Source: Fischerella sp. CENA71 (lineage in GTDB: Bacteria; Cyanobacteriota; Cyanobacteriia; Cyanobacteriales; Nostocaceae). Taken from it: DNA of 64,000 nt. Every line of letters starts with the position of its first letter. The stretch's first letter is position 1. Positions 17,766 to 26,987 of this stretch are shown here, one piece after another. Location: positions 34,011 to 98,010 of the forward strand of contig JANBVI010000025.1 in the NCBI GenBank assembly GCA_024239075.1. The letters run 5' to 3'. Under the pieces are notes generated by a model. It made no database searches, was not told the origin of the DNA, and was given only the letters and a program-made list of their open reading frames with translations. Position numbers and translations under genes: made by a program.

Positions 17766-18908
17766 ATGGATCGTCGTCAGTTTATCAAGTACACTTCTCT
17801 TGCGGGAGCTAGTTTTACATTTGCTGCTTGTTCTGGAGACAAATCTAATAATCCAGAAGAGACTTCGCCCTCTGGAACATCACCTGTAGCAGCGAATGAA
17901 CCTTTGAAGGTAGGATTTGTGTATGTAGGGCCTGTGGGTGATTTCGGATGGACTTATGCCCATGATCTTGGCCGTAGAGAAATGGAAGCAAGTCTGCAAG
18001 GTAAAGTCAGGTCTACTTTTGTGGAAAATGTTAATGAAGGTGCTGATGCTGAGAGGGTAATTCGTCAACTGGCGTTAGATGGTAACAAGTTGATTTTTAC
18101 AACTTCTTTTGGTTACATGAATCCAACCATTAAAGTTGCCAAAGATTTTCCTGGTGTTTATTTTGAACACTGTACTGGCTATAAACGTGTTGCAAATGTC
18201 GGTACTTATTTGGGACGCTTTGAAGAAACACGTTACTTGACTGGGATGATTGCAGGTAAGATGACCAAATCCAATATCATCGGTTTTATCGGAGCATACC
18301 CAATTCCAGAAGTAATTCGTGGTATCAGTGCTTTTACTCAAGGACTACGAGCGGTAAACCCCAAAGCAAAAGTGAGAGTGGTGTGGGTACAAAGTTGGTA
18401 CGATCCAGCCAAAGAAAGAGAAGCAGCACAAGCTTTAATCAGTTTAGGTGCAGATGTCTTGACACAGCATACTGATTCTGCTGCTCCTGTGCAATTAGCA
18501 GAAGAAAAAGGTATTTTTGCATTTGGCTATAACACCGATATGAGTCGGTTTGGTCCCAAAGCACATTTAACATCAGCTATTAATAAATGGGGTAAATTTT
18601 ACACAGATAAAGCTTTGGCTGTCATGAATGGGACTTGGAAGTCTGAAGATGTTTGGTTTGGCATTGGTCAGGGTATGGTAGATATTTCACCCTTGAATTC
18701 GACAGTTCCTCAAGATGTACAGCAATTGGTAATGGCGAAACGGGATGAATTTATTAAAGATATTGCTCATCCTTTTGATGGTCCGGTAAAAGATCAAAAG
18801 GGTAAGGTACGAGTGCAGAAGGGTCAAGTTTTGTCAGATAAAGAACAATTAGCGATGGATTGGTATGTAGAGGGAATTGAAGGCTCAATTCCGAAAGCGG
18901 AATCTTAA
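17766..18908 (+). CDS. BMP-family (PnrA-like) substrate-binding lipoprotein
   Basis: This 380-residue protein has a twin-arginine-like start (MDRRQFIKYT) and a lipobox AAC at about residue 21, so it is exported and lipid-anchored. The mature part matches the BMP/PnrA family: KVGFVYVGPVGDFGWTYAHDLGRREME, FTTSFGYM, YLGRFEETRYLTGMIAGKMT, IGFIGAYPIPEVIRGISAF and VLTQHTDS. Relatives bind purine nucleosides for an ABC importer. No permease or ATPase gene is adjacent, so partners must lie elsewhere. The gene is convergent with the FHA kinase, eight bases apart. Confidence 0.93.
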   Translation: MDRRQFIKYTSLAGASFTFAACSGDKSNNPEETSPSGTSPVAANEPLKVGFVYVGPVGDFGWTYAHDLGRREMEASLQGKVRSTFVENVNEGADAERVIRQLALDGNKLIFTTSFGYMNPTIKVAKDFPGVYFEHCTGYKRVANVGTYLGRFEETRYLTGMIAGKMTKSNIIGFIGAYPIPEVIRGISAFTQGLRAVNPKAKVRVVWVQSWYDPAKEREAAQALISLGADVLTQHTDSAAPVQLAEEKGIFAFGYNTDMSRFGPKAHLTSAINKWGKFYTDKALAVMNGTWKSEDVWFGIGQGMVDISPLNSTVPQDVQQLVMAKRDEFIKDIAHPFDGPVKDQKGKVRVQKGQVLSDKEQLAMDWYVEGIEGSIPKAES

Positions 18909-18916
18909 TTTTGTAA

Positions 18917-20668
18917 CTACCAAGTAGTATGGTAATTACGTGCAGTTTTTTCACAAGGCTGAATTTCATCTCCAAATACCCAACCTTTTGTACCATCAGC
19001 AAGTTGAACTTTGACAAAATCTCCCCTTGCTTGGAGAAATAAAACTTTTTCACCAAGATTGAGTTGTTTCAATGCACCAACTTCTGTTTGTGGTTCGGGA
19101 CGCAAATTTGCCAATAATTTGCCGCCAGAGGGAGATACAAGACGACACATTTTTGGTTCTTGTGAGATGAAATTTTGTTGAGAATTACCTCTGCTTAAGT
19201 TGACAGTGTTCAATACTATTACACCTGCGATCGCACTCATGAAAACTGCCGTACCTGTTTTAAATGGTGGCCGTTGTACTTTTTTGGGTACTAGTGAAAT
19301 GCTACTAGCATAAGGCTGGGAGACAGGTTTTACGACTTCTTCAGATTTTTTGAATTGAGATACTCTGATTGTCTTAAGTACAGGTTGTTGTGATGCTAAT
19401 GTAATTGCAAAACGTTTAGCATATTCTATTGGTGTGTAACCCTCACCATACTCTTTACAACTAATATCTTTAATCCTAAAATCCTGTTTTCCCAAACGTA
19501 TATGACTACCAATGTCAAGAGATATTTCTCCAGCTAAAAGTAACTGTCCATCAACAATAGGAGGATTTTGTTGACGCAAATTTCGCAAATAAAATTTCTG
19601 CTTTTCGATATGAAAAAATATTTCTGCGTGTAGTCCAGATATTGTTGGATCTGGTAAAACAATATCGCACTCTTGAGGATTGCGACCGATGCGAATTTTT
19701 CCTATATTTTTACTGGCTTGATTTTCTAGAATTGTGCGATATTTAATTTGCCCTTCTTCTATCCACTCGATTGTTAATTGATGTAATTTGGTGCTATTAA
19801 TTTCAGATTGACTATCAACTTCTGATGTTTCTGTCTCAGTAAAACTCGCTAATAATTCTCTTAGTGCTTGCAGTGCCTCAGTCGCGCTTTGATAACGATC
19901 TTTAAAATGATAGCGCGTCATCTTGGTGAGGATATCAGCAAATTCTGGAGTCACAGAAGCGAGTTCTTGCCAAAGTATTTCTCCTGTATCCGGATCATCT
20001 TGGAGTGTGTGCGGATGTACTCCTGTTAATGCTTGAATACCCATCATTCCCAAAGCATAAATATCACTGCTGGGACGAGGTACACGCCGGATTTGTTCAG
20101 ATGGCATATAACCACGAGTACCAACGATCATTGTCATGTTTTGCTTACCTGATCCAATCATCGTTTGATTTCGCAATTGTTTAATTGCCCCAAAATCAAT
20201 TAAAACTAATTGATGATCACAAGCACGCCTAATAAGATTGTCTGGTTTAATGTCGCGATGAATTACTCCTTTACCATGAACAAATTCTAAAATACTCAAT
20301 ACTTCGATGAGCATTTTAATCGTTTGTTTTTGGCTCCATTTTTGTCCAACAAAATATTCTTTACTCAGAGTATGACCATCAATAAACTCTTGAACTAGGT
20401 AAAATTGTTGGTCTTGTTCAAAGTATGCTAAAAGTCTTGGTATTTGGTCATGATTACCTAACTGTTGCAGGGTTTCGGCTTCTTTGAGAAATAGCCTTCT
20501 GGCAAGTTCTAAAGATTCTGAGTCCGTACTAGTAGTTTTAAGATGTTTGAGGACACACTTAGGTTTTCCAGGGAGGTGTATGTCTTCAACAATATAAGTT
20601 TGACCAAAGCCCCCCTCTCCTAATACTTTAAGGACTTGATAATGTCCTGCGAGTAACTGACCAATCAT
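18917..20668 (-). CDS. Ser/Thr protein kinase with FHA and SH3-like domains
   Basis: The protein has 583 residues. The kinase domain (about 10-275) has the Gly loop GEGGFGQTY, Lys in CVLKHLK, HRDIKPDN and DFG, with activation segment VGTRGYMPSEQ. An FHA domain follows at about 320-400 (IRIGRNPQECDIVLPDPTISGLHAEIF), which would bind phosphothreonine. One membrane helix lies at about 470-490, and a bacterial SH3 domain at about 510-570 (NLRPEPQTEVGALKQLNLGEKV and KGWVFGDEI) would face the periplasm. The layout suggests sensing in the envelope and signalling inside. Two more kinases occur in this window, the first sharing its GGFGxT-type Gly loop and LKHLK-like Lys region. Confidence 0.94.
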   Translation of the reverse strand: MIGQLLAGHYQVLKVLGEGGFGQTYIVEDIHLPGKPKCVLKHLKTTSTDSESLELARRLFLKEAETLQQLGNHDQIPRLLAYFEQDQQFYLVQEFIDGHTLSKEYFVGQKWSQKQTIKMLIEVLSILEFVHGKGVIHRDIKPDNLIRRACDHQLVLIDFGAIKQLRNQTMIGSGKQNMTMIVGTRGYMPSEQIRRVPRPSSDIYALGMMGIQALTGVHPHTLQDDPDTGEILWQELASVTPEFADILTKMTRYHFKDRYQSATEALQALRELLASFTETETSEVDSQSEINSTKLHQLTIEWIEEGQIKYRTILENQASKNIGKIRIGRNPQECDIVLPDPTISGLHAEIFFHIEKQKFYLRNLRQQNPPIVDGQLLLAGEISLDIGSHIRLGKQDFRIKDISCKEYGEGYTPIEYAKRFAITLASQQPVLKTIRVSQFKKSEEVVKPVSQPYASSISLVPKKVQRPPFKTGTAVFMSAIAGVIVLNTVNLSRGNSQQNFISQEPKMCRLVSPSGGKLLANLRPEPQTEVGALKQLNLGEKVLFLQARGDFVKVQLADGTKGWVFGDEIQPCEKTARNYHTTW

Positions 20669-21459
20669 ATTGTAAAGATGATGAAAATTTTAATCTAAAT
20701 TTGCTTCATGGTTTAATTATTTAAGTTGTTTCCTCCCCCTATTTTTTAAAATTTATGTCCAATTAAGATTGAAAATTGCCAAGCCAGATGCGAGTGATTC
20801 GTCTTCATATTTGTATTTATCAGACATTTTTTACTGATACTTCGACATAAATAAAAAGCCTGGTCAATTAATGAATAACAAATCTATAGACTTTATGTTG
20901 CCAGTTTGGCAATTATGAAAAAAATGCTTTTTTATTTAAATTTAATATTTGTTTTTTGCTGATTTCATAGACTTATGATACTTTTATTTCATAATTTCTG
21001 CTGTTTTTGCTACTGAAATTGAACTTGGCAAATTTTTAATTTCAAAACAGCAAAAAAATCAATTGCTAGTTTTAAATAGAGGAATCTAGTTTGGTTAATG
21101 AACTGATTATTTGAGTCAGGGAACAGGGAACAGACTGAAATTATGTAAGCGCAGAGTGCAGGCTACGCCAACAAAAATTAAATAGAATCCTATCTTTGCT
21201 GTGATTAGCGATCGCTTAAAATTAGGTTATCAAGATAACACAACTTAGTCTCAGAAACCCTCTATCAAGTAGTAGAGATAATTAAGTTACAATGACTACA
21301 TTGTCGCAGCGCTGGTTCGTATAACATGATAAAAAAAGCAGTGTCCCTCTAAACTTCAGACACTGCTAATGATGAAAAAACGATAATAAAGACTGGGAAT
21401 TAGGCATCAAGCATCGGTATTTATCCTCTCCCTTGTCCCCTTTCCCCATTCCCTAAAAA
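20669..21459. other. Intergenic region between kinase and GH65 genes
   Basis: This stretch of about 790 bp is AT-rich with no gene on either strand. It holds the terminator of the GH65 gene, and fragments of dispersed repeat DNA such as GTGCAGGCTACGCC near 21160. The kinase is transcribed away to the left, so its end of this region is probably its promoter. Confidence 0.5.
21331..21367 (-). terminator. Intrinsic terminator for the GH65 gene
   Basis: On the minus strand, AGCAGTGTC (21367-21359) pairs with GACACTGCT (21345-21337) around a 13-nt loop and is followed by seven T residues. It lies about 95 bp past the GH65 stop. Confidence 0.88.
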
Positions 21460-23658
21460 TTAAAGATCAAACTCATATATCTGATTACGCCATTTCAGCT
21501 TAAAGTGCAAGCGCGTCCAATTAGCTGGAAGATTAGGACAAGCGATCGGACCAAATTCTGTCATCCGCACGCCAGCAAACCCAAAGACGACTGCTTGCCA
21601 AACTCCGCCTGCACTAGCTGCGTGAATACCTTCATGGGCATTACGCCGCACGTCTGCTAAATCTACCATTGCTGCTCGTGTAAAGTGAGTGTAGGCTTCT
21701 GCACTTTGATTGAGGTCGCAAGCCAAAATAGCATGAATCGCTGGGCCAAGCGAAGAACCGTAAGTATGATCGGTGCGGGGGCTGTAGTAATCCCAGTTGG
21801 TTTGTAATGTTTGGCGATCAAAGCGATCGCGTAGCAGATACATGAGCATTAATACATCTGGCTGCTTGAGAATCTGCTTTTGGCTAGTCGCTTCTACACC
21901 CAACAATCCTTGCATGGATGTAGTACGCGGTTCGTAGTCAGCCAATTTGACAGACTCTAAGTTATAGAAGCCTTCAAATTGTTCGATCAAGCCAGTTTGT
22001 AAATCCTGGTTAACGTAGATATGTTTGGCAATCTTCGCCCAAAGTTGTCTTTGTTCTGGTTGCAAGTCAAGTTTTTCTGCCAGTTGTGCTGCGGTGTCGG
22101 GATCAGATTTCAATAGCCAATCCCACAGTTTCAAGGCTGTTTGCAAGTGCCACTGTACTAATAAATTAGTAAAAGCATTATTATCGATGCGATCGTGATT
22201 TTCATCTGGGCCTATGACATCACGAAGATCGTAACTTTGGCGTTCTTGATTCCACTCTACCCGGCTTTCCCAGAAAACTGCCGTATCTAAAATCATTTCT
22301 GCGCCATAGTCGCGCATCCATTGATCATCACCTGTGGTTTGCCAGTATTGCCAAGCACCGTAAGCAACATCGGTATTGATATGAACTTCAATATCACCAC
22401 ACCAGATTCGGACTTGTTCGCCATTAGCATCTGGAACCCAACGCGGAGTGACTTCATCACCTGTACCAGCACTTTCCCAAGCATAAAAAGCTCCTCTGTA
22501 TCCCATTTCTTGGGCTTTGCGTCGCGCCCCACGTAGAGTATGGTAGCGGTAGTTGAGCAAGTTCCGTGCCAAGTTTGGTTGGGTGTGAATCAGTAAGGGG
22601 AGAATAAAGATTTCTGTATCCCAAAAGATATGTCCGCTATAAGCGAAGCCAGAAAGGGTTTTGGGAGGAATACTAACTCTGTCGTCATGGCGAGGGGCGA
22701 CGGCGAGTAACTGAAACAGATTGTAACGAACACTCAACTGAGCTAGGCGATCGCCTTCAATGATCACATCACTATCTTGCCACACTTGCTCCCAAGCTGT
22801 AATGTGAGCTGCTAGCAAAGTTGAATAGCTGGGTGCAGCCACTAGCCTAATGATTGCAGCTTCTGACGGAGTTGCTATTTCTCGTGAGGTGTAGAGGGCG
22901 ATAATTTTTTCGAGGGTAACAGTTTTATCTGGTATTAGTGATAATTTAGTTGCAAGTGTAGGGCTATGCTGATCAAGCTGATGCACACTCACCGTAGCAG
23001 TTTCTTCACCTTCTACCACAAGCTTTGCTGCCATTCCTAGTTCAATAGCGGAATGTAAAGTCTGACTGTGTAGCCAGATCATATTATCTAGACCGCCTTG
23101 TTTCAAGGTTTGCCAGTGTTTGACACCTTGGGTATGGGGTTCCGGCTGAAATCCAACTTCTACCTCAACTTCACCTTCAAAGTCTACAGATGTAATCTGA
23201 CATCTGATTGCTAAAAAGTGTTGACTTGCTAGACTTACAAATCTTTCAAAATGAAATTCTAAGGTATGTCCCGCCGGACTGCGCCAGCGTACATCCCGAC
23301 TTAATATACCCAAACGTAAATCAAGACGACGTTCGTAGCTGAGAATTTCACCACAATCCAGGCGGAATCTTTCTCCAGCCACTTTAATAGTTAAAGGTAG
23401 CCAGTTAGGACAGTTTACCAGTTCTGTGGAGGCGATCGCCACGTCATCATACACCCCATGAATCATGGTTGCTGGACAATCTTGGGGATACCCTTCCTCA
23501 AATGTACCCCGTGTTCCTAAATATCCGTTGCTGAGGGTGAAGACTGTTTCTTGATGATGTAGTTGAGTGGTGTTAAACTCTGTCTCAACAACATTCCAAT
23601 CGCTAGAGTCAATTAGTTGCTGATTTAGTTGGGAATTTTCAATGCTCAAGTCTAGCAT
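21460..23658 (-). CDS. Glycoside hydrolase family 65 disaccharide phosphorylase (kojibiose/trehalose/maltose type)
   Basis: The 732-residue protein has the GH65 order: an N-terminal beta-sandwich (NGYLGTRGTFEE, 44-55), a linker, then an (alpha/alpha)6 barrel. FWDTEIF is at 345-351, and the catalytic acid is probably Glu486 in DVIGPDENHDRIDNNAFTN. Phosphate-site-like residues follow in TYGSSLGPAIHAI and HEGIHAASAGG. These enzymes phosphorolyse alpha-linked glucose disaccharides to beta-glucose-1-phosphate. Substrate (trehalose, maltose or kojibiose) cannot be fixed by eye. No beta-phosphoglucomutase gene, its frequent neighbour, is adjacent. A terminator follows. Confidence 0.92.
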   Translation of the reverse strand: MLDLSIENSQLNQQLIDSSDWNVVETEFNTTQLHHQETVFTLSNGYLGTRGTFEEGYPQDCPATMIHGVYDDVAIASTELVNCPNWLPLTIKVAGERFRLDCGEILSYERRLDLRLGILSRDVRWRSPAGHTLEFHFERFVSLASQHFLAIRCQITSVDFEGEVEVEVGFQPEPHTQGVKHWQTLKQGGLDNMIWLHSQTLHSAIELGMAAKLVVEGEETATVSVHQLDQHSPTLATKLSLIPDKTVTLEKIIALYTSREIATPSEAAIIRLVAAPSYSTLLAAHITAWEQVWQDSDVIIEGDRLAQLSVRYNLFQLLAVAPRHDDRVSIPPKTLSGFAYSGHIFWDTEIFILPLLIHTQPNLARNLLNYRYHTLRGARRKAQEMGYRGAFYAWESAGTGDEVTPRWVPDANGEQVRIWCGDIEVHINTDVAYGAWQYWQTTGDDQWMRDYGAEMILDTAVFWESRVEWNQERQSYDLRDVIGPDENHDRIDNNAFTNLLVQWHLQTALKLWDWLLKSDPDTAAQLAEKLDLQPEQRQLWAKIAKHIYVNQDLQTGLIEQFEGFYNLESVKLADYEPRTTSMQGLLGVEATSQKQILKQPDVLMLMYLLRDRFDRQTLQTNWDYYSPRTDHTYGSSLGPAIHAILACDLNQSAEAYTHFTRAAMVDLADVRRNAHEGIHAASAGGVWQAVVFGFAGVRMTEFGPIACPNLPANWTRLHFKLKWRNQIYEFDL

Positions 23659-24168
23659 GACAAATAAAGCCTAAATTTAGAGTTTTGCGTTGGTTGGTAT
23701 GCAATAAAATTGTGAAAATATTGGGGGTTAAACAATTTTGGATTTTTGATTGACCTCAACCTAAAATCCCAAGTTGACATGCTCAAATCAGTTCTTCAGT
23801 TTTCCCCAACGTCTAGACTATTCTAAAAACTAAACAGAGAAAAATGACGTGCAACTGAAAAATCGCGTTCCCCTTTTCATCTCCCCATAGAGAGATTTTC
23901 GTATGTTTTTACTTGAAAAAATTATCAGCAGAGAAAAATAATATTAATTTATACAATCACAAATAAATACAAGTAAATATATATTTATTAATCAAATTCT
24001 GTAACTTCTTTTTCAGACTCAAATCAGTCAAAATCTTTGTTTATCTATTTATATCTCTTTTAGAGATAGCAATATTTATCTATGAAGTTGGATTTAAGCA
24101 ATTAAAATATTTACTCACTAAAACTAAAGTTTTTTATTTTCCTGATTTGCTGGCGATATGGTATGCAA
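23659..24168. other. Intergenic region
   Basis: About 510 bp lie between the GH65 start and the lipase stop. The DNA is AT-rich and no gene or clear structure was seen. The side next to the GH65 gene should carry its promoter. Confidence 0.5.
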
Positions 24169-24813
24169 TTAACTTGATTGTAAATATTGTGTAGGTTGTG
24201 TAGCGATCGCTGGCACTGGTTGTATTAATGCTTCTGCAACTGCTGACAAACTTCTGACATCGGTGAGCATCCACGCATGGCTCATCACTGGTACAATCAC
24301 CTCTCGACCCACTGGCATTTGTGAACTATTGCTGGGGATAATCATCAAATCATAAGGCGTCCAAATTGAGGTAAAATTGATCTGTGAAAGCATATCAGCG
24401 TCCTGATTCAAATCTTGTAACAAAGCACTATCGGGACGCATCTGTACACAGCCTAGACCTGAATTACAGTAGGCAACCCAAGTGCCATTATGTGGTGAGG
24501 AAATGGTAACAAAGCTCTGTACTCTCTTTATTCCACCTAGTCGTTGAACATAGTAACGACTTACAATTCCACCCATACTAAAGCCTACTAAGTCTATTGG
24601 TTGCTCTGGCGCAAAGGTAGCATCAACAAAGTCAGCAACTTGCTGTGCTAAACTGTCAAGGCTACCATGACCAGTGTTGGGAAGCAAATCTAGGTCATAT
24701 ACATTCCAACTCCTTTGTCTGAGATAAGAAATCATTTTGTCAAACACTCGACCTGTGTCAAAAATGCCATGCACCAATACTACGGGATTTCGTTTGTGAG
24801 TTAATTTGTCCAT
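24169..24813 (-). CDS. Alpha/beta-hydrolase, triacylglycerol-lipase type
   Basis: From the ATG at 24813 the protein has 214 residues; the longer frame begins at a TTG. The oxyanion-hole strand VVLVHGIFDTG is near the N-terminus. The nucleophile elbow is GFSMGGIVSRYY, with Ser as nucleophile, and a likely catalytic His is in MSHAWMLTD. ISSPHNGTWVAY is typical of the lipase class 2/LipA group. There is no signal peptide, so it is cytoplasmic. The substrate is probably a lipid or ester. It is not in an operon. Confidence 0.85.
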   Translation of the reverse strand: MDKLTHKRNPVVLVHGIFDTGRVFDKMISYLRQRSWNVYDLDLLPNTGHGSLDSLAQQVADFVDATFAPEQPIDLVGFSMGGIVSRYYVQRLGGIKRVQSFVTISSPHNGTWVAYCNSGLGCVQMRPDSALLQDLNQDADMLSQINFTSIWTPYDLMIIPSNSSQMPVGREVIVPVMSHAWMLTDVRSLSAVAEALIQPVPAIATQPTQYLQSS

Positions 24814-25423
24814 TGGCAAAATCAGGGTTATACAATTTTGGATTTTGGATTACTCTGTCGAGAAGCCGCACTTCGTGCGTCTATGGATTTTGAATTGTGG
24901 ATTAGGAAACTCTTTAAATTGGTGTTACATCGAATCTAGAAAAAATCTAACTGAGCATTATTACTATCCCTATGTTAGCTATGACACTCTCTCGACTGGT
25001 TTAAATGACTTCTAAATCAAAGGAGGATATGGGAAGAAATGGAGGACATGGGCAAGTTGAATTTAAGACCTGACATTTACATATAATGAAAGTGTAAGTT
25101 AAGTTTTGTTAAACTTGCTTTCAGAATGTTGCTCTCATATCCACAAAAATTTAATAATTGAATTTGAGTATCAACTATCCCAAATACTTGAGATAAAAAA
25201 TTTATAGAGGTACTCAGGGTATCGTTCCTTGTTCTTGAGCATTTGTATAAAACAAATGAAAGCTTTGCTGTAGTTGGTTTTTAAGCTTTAAGACGAGCTT
25301 AATCAAATTATTGATTATAAATAATGAGGTAAAGCTAGTAACAACTCTAAGAATTGTAATAATTTTCTCTAATTTTTAATAAAAGTACTCAAATTTCAGG
25401 TATAAAAGACAGGAGTAATTGTA
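24814..25423. other. Divergent intergenic region
   Basis: About 610 bp separate the lipase and the Ala/Lys-rich protein gene. It includes repeat DNA with GAGAAGCCGCACTTCGTGCG near 24859, a short GAAGCCGCACTTC-type hairpin sequence. It otherwise shows AT-rich DNA that should hold promoters for both genes. Confidence 0.5.
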
Positions 25424-26023
25424 ATGTTCGGTTTTATCAAAAATTTAATTAGTGGAATTATGAAATTCATCACTGGGCTTTTTCCTGGCAAGAAAAAAGA
25501 TAATGGTTTTTATCTGGAATTGAAGGAAGAAGCTGAAAATACACCACCAGTCGCGGCGGCTAAAGCTGCTGCTGACAAAGTTGCTAGTGCAGCTAAGAGT
25601 GCAGTCGGTAAAGTTGCTGAGTTGACTGAGACTGAAGCAGATAAAGCCGTTGCTGAAACTAATGGTGCAAAATCACCAGCAGCAGTTGCAGCTGCTCCAG
25701 AAACATCTAACGGAGCATCTAACGGAGCAAAAGAAGTTAAGAAGCCTTCTCGTAAAACTTCAATTAAGTCAGCGAAAAAAGCTAAAGCAGAAGCTAAACC
25801 TGAGCCTGCGAAGATTGAGCTAGTACAAACTGCTGAGGGTGTGACAGTCGAACCAAAAGAAGACAAAGCACCCGCACTTAAAGCACAGCCCGCAGAGACA
25901 ACCTTCGCACCCAAGTACTTGATACCAACTAATACAAATGGTCGTCGTCGTCCTGGAGCGAATATGAATTCCTTCCTAGAGATGGCGCGTCAGGTAAAAA
26001 CCCCTCCTAGCAAATCAAAATAA
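25424..26023 (+). CDS. Ala/Lys-rich protein with amphipathic N-terminus, unknown function
   Basis: The 199-residue protein opens with an amphipathic or membrane-binding helix (MFGFIKNLISGIMKFITGLF). A long low-complexity middle follows, rich in Ala, Lys and Glu (about 45-155). It ends with a conserved-looking block, FAPKYLIP to NMNSFLEMARQVKTP. CAGGAG precedes the ATG at good spacing. I do not recognise a named family; similar proteins seem restricted to cyanobacteria. The disordered basic middle and hydrophobic start suggest a membrane-surface protein, but that is inference. A strong terminator follows. Confidence 0.8.
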   Translation: MFGFIKNLISGIMKFITGLFPGKKKDNGFYLELKEEAENTPPVAAAKAAADKVASAAKSAVGKVAELTETEADKAVAETNGAKSPAAVAAAPETSNGASNGAKEVKKPSRKTSIKSAKKAKAEAKPEPAKIELVQTAEGVTVEPKEDKAPALKAQPAETTFAPKYLIPTNTNGRRRPGANMNSFLEMARQVKTPPSKSK

Positions 26024-26031
26024 GTAGGTCG

Positions 26032-26052
26032 TCATTGGTCATTTGTCATTGG
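26032..26052. repeat. Three 7-bp repeats (TCATTGG type)
   Basis: Heptads TCATTGG, TCATTTG and TCATTGG stand in register just after the stop of the Ala/Lys-rich gene. They are the same repeat type as at 13990-14045 and, in reverse, 61099-61147. Confidence 0.8.
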
Positions 26053-26135
26053 TAAGGGTTTAATGCGTGTTTGCTTTTGGTAAATCACGTTGTGCTTATT
26101 TGCACGTTTATATAGACAAAATTAGATTTTAAGTG

Positions 26136-26164
26136 TAGTAGGTTTTTTACCTACTATTTTTTTT
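26136..26164 (+). terminator. Intrinsic terminator
   Basis: TAGTAGGT (26136-26143) pairs with ACCTACTA (26149-26156) around five T residues and is followed by eight T residues. It ends the Ala/Lys-rich protein transcript just before the convergent rsmE stop. Confidence 0.9.
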
Positions 26165-26181
26165 GTTTGTGCTATGCCAGT

Positions 26182-26922
26182 TTATAATTCATGAGCAGCT
26201 GATACTAGGGATAAAGCTACAATTGGCGCAGTTACAGCCCTGAGAATACGCCTTCCTAGAGAAACAGGTTGGAAGCCAGCCTGAATTGCTATCTCAACTT
26301 CTGTGTCCGTCCATCCTCCTTCGGGACCAGTGGCAATTACAATTGTCTTTTGGGAACTCAAATTACTTAAATCACTTATCCGATATTCTTGGTTTTGCAA
26401 GTAACTGAGCAAATGCGGATAATTGCCACGTGCTTCGCAGATATATTTCTGGTCAGTGACAAAAGATAAACTACTAGTAAAAGATACTGGCTCTAGAATT
26501 GTAGGTACTGTGGTACGCTCTGATTGTTCAGCAGCTTCTTTCGCTATTCGTCGCCAGCGTTCTAATTTTTGGGGACTGGGATTTAGCAAAGTACGATCGC
26601 TCACGACTGGAGCAAAACAAGTTACACCCAACTCAGTACAACACCGGACAATTTCATCAAATCCATTTCCTTTTGGCAAAGCAATGATCAGGGTTACAGC
26701 TACAGGTAGCTCGGTTTCTACGGTGAGTGATTGTAAAATATTTGCTTCCGTATCTGCTAGCTGTGCCAACCACCATTTACCCATCCCATCCATAGCGATA
26801 AAGCGATCGCCCGACTGAAGACGCAACACGCGACAAAGATAATGCTGTTGTTCAGCAGTTAGAGTGATGTGTTGACTATGGAATTGAGAAGAGGCGATCG
26901 CGATTCGTTGTAGTTGTGCCAT
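26182..26922 (-). CDS. rsmE: 16S rRNA (uracil1498-N3)-methyltransferase
   Basis: This 246-residue SPOUT-class methyltransferase has an N-terminal PUA-like domain (HYLCRVLRLQSGDRFIAMDG). The C-terminal knotted SAM-binding domain is marked by GPEGGWTDTE and SLGRRILRAVTAP. It methylates U1498 in the decoding region of 16S rRNA. Length fits the family. It is divergent from the PBP4-type gene, with about 65 bp between starts. KGNGFDEIVRCCTELGV also matches the conserved linker of RsmE. Confidence 0.95.
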   Translation of the reverse strand: MAQLQRIAIASSQFHSQHITLTAEQQHYLCRVLRLQSGDRFIAMDGMGKWWLAQLADTEANILQSLTVETELPVAVTLIIALPKGNGFDEIVRCCTELGVTCFAPVVSDRTLLNPSPQKLERWRRIAKEAAEQSERTTVPTILEPVSFTSSLSFVTDQKYICEARGNYPHLLSYLQNQEYRISDLSNLSSQKTIVIATGPEGGWTDTEVEIAIQAGFQPVSLGRRILRAVTAPIVALSLVSAAHEL

Positions 26923-26987
26923 TGCGAAACAGACTTTTCCATCAAGTATAGTTTTTTAAGAAATCAAAATTGCCCAAATTCAAATTA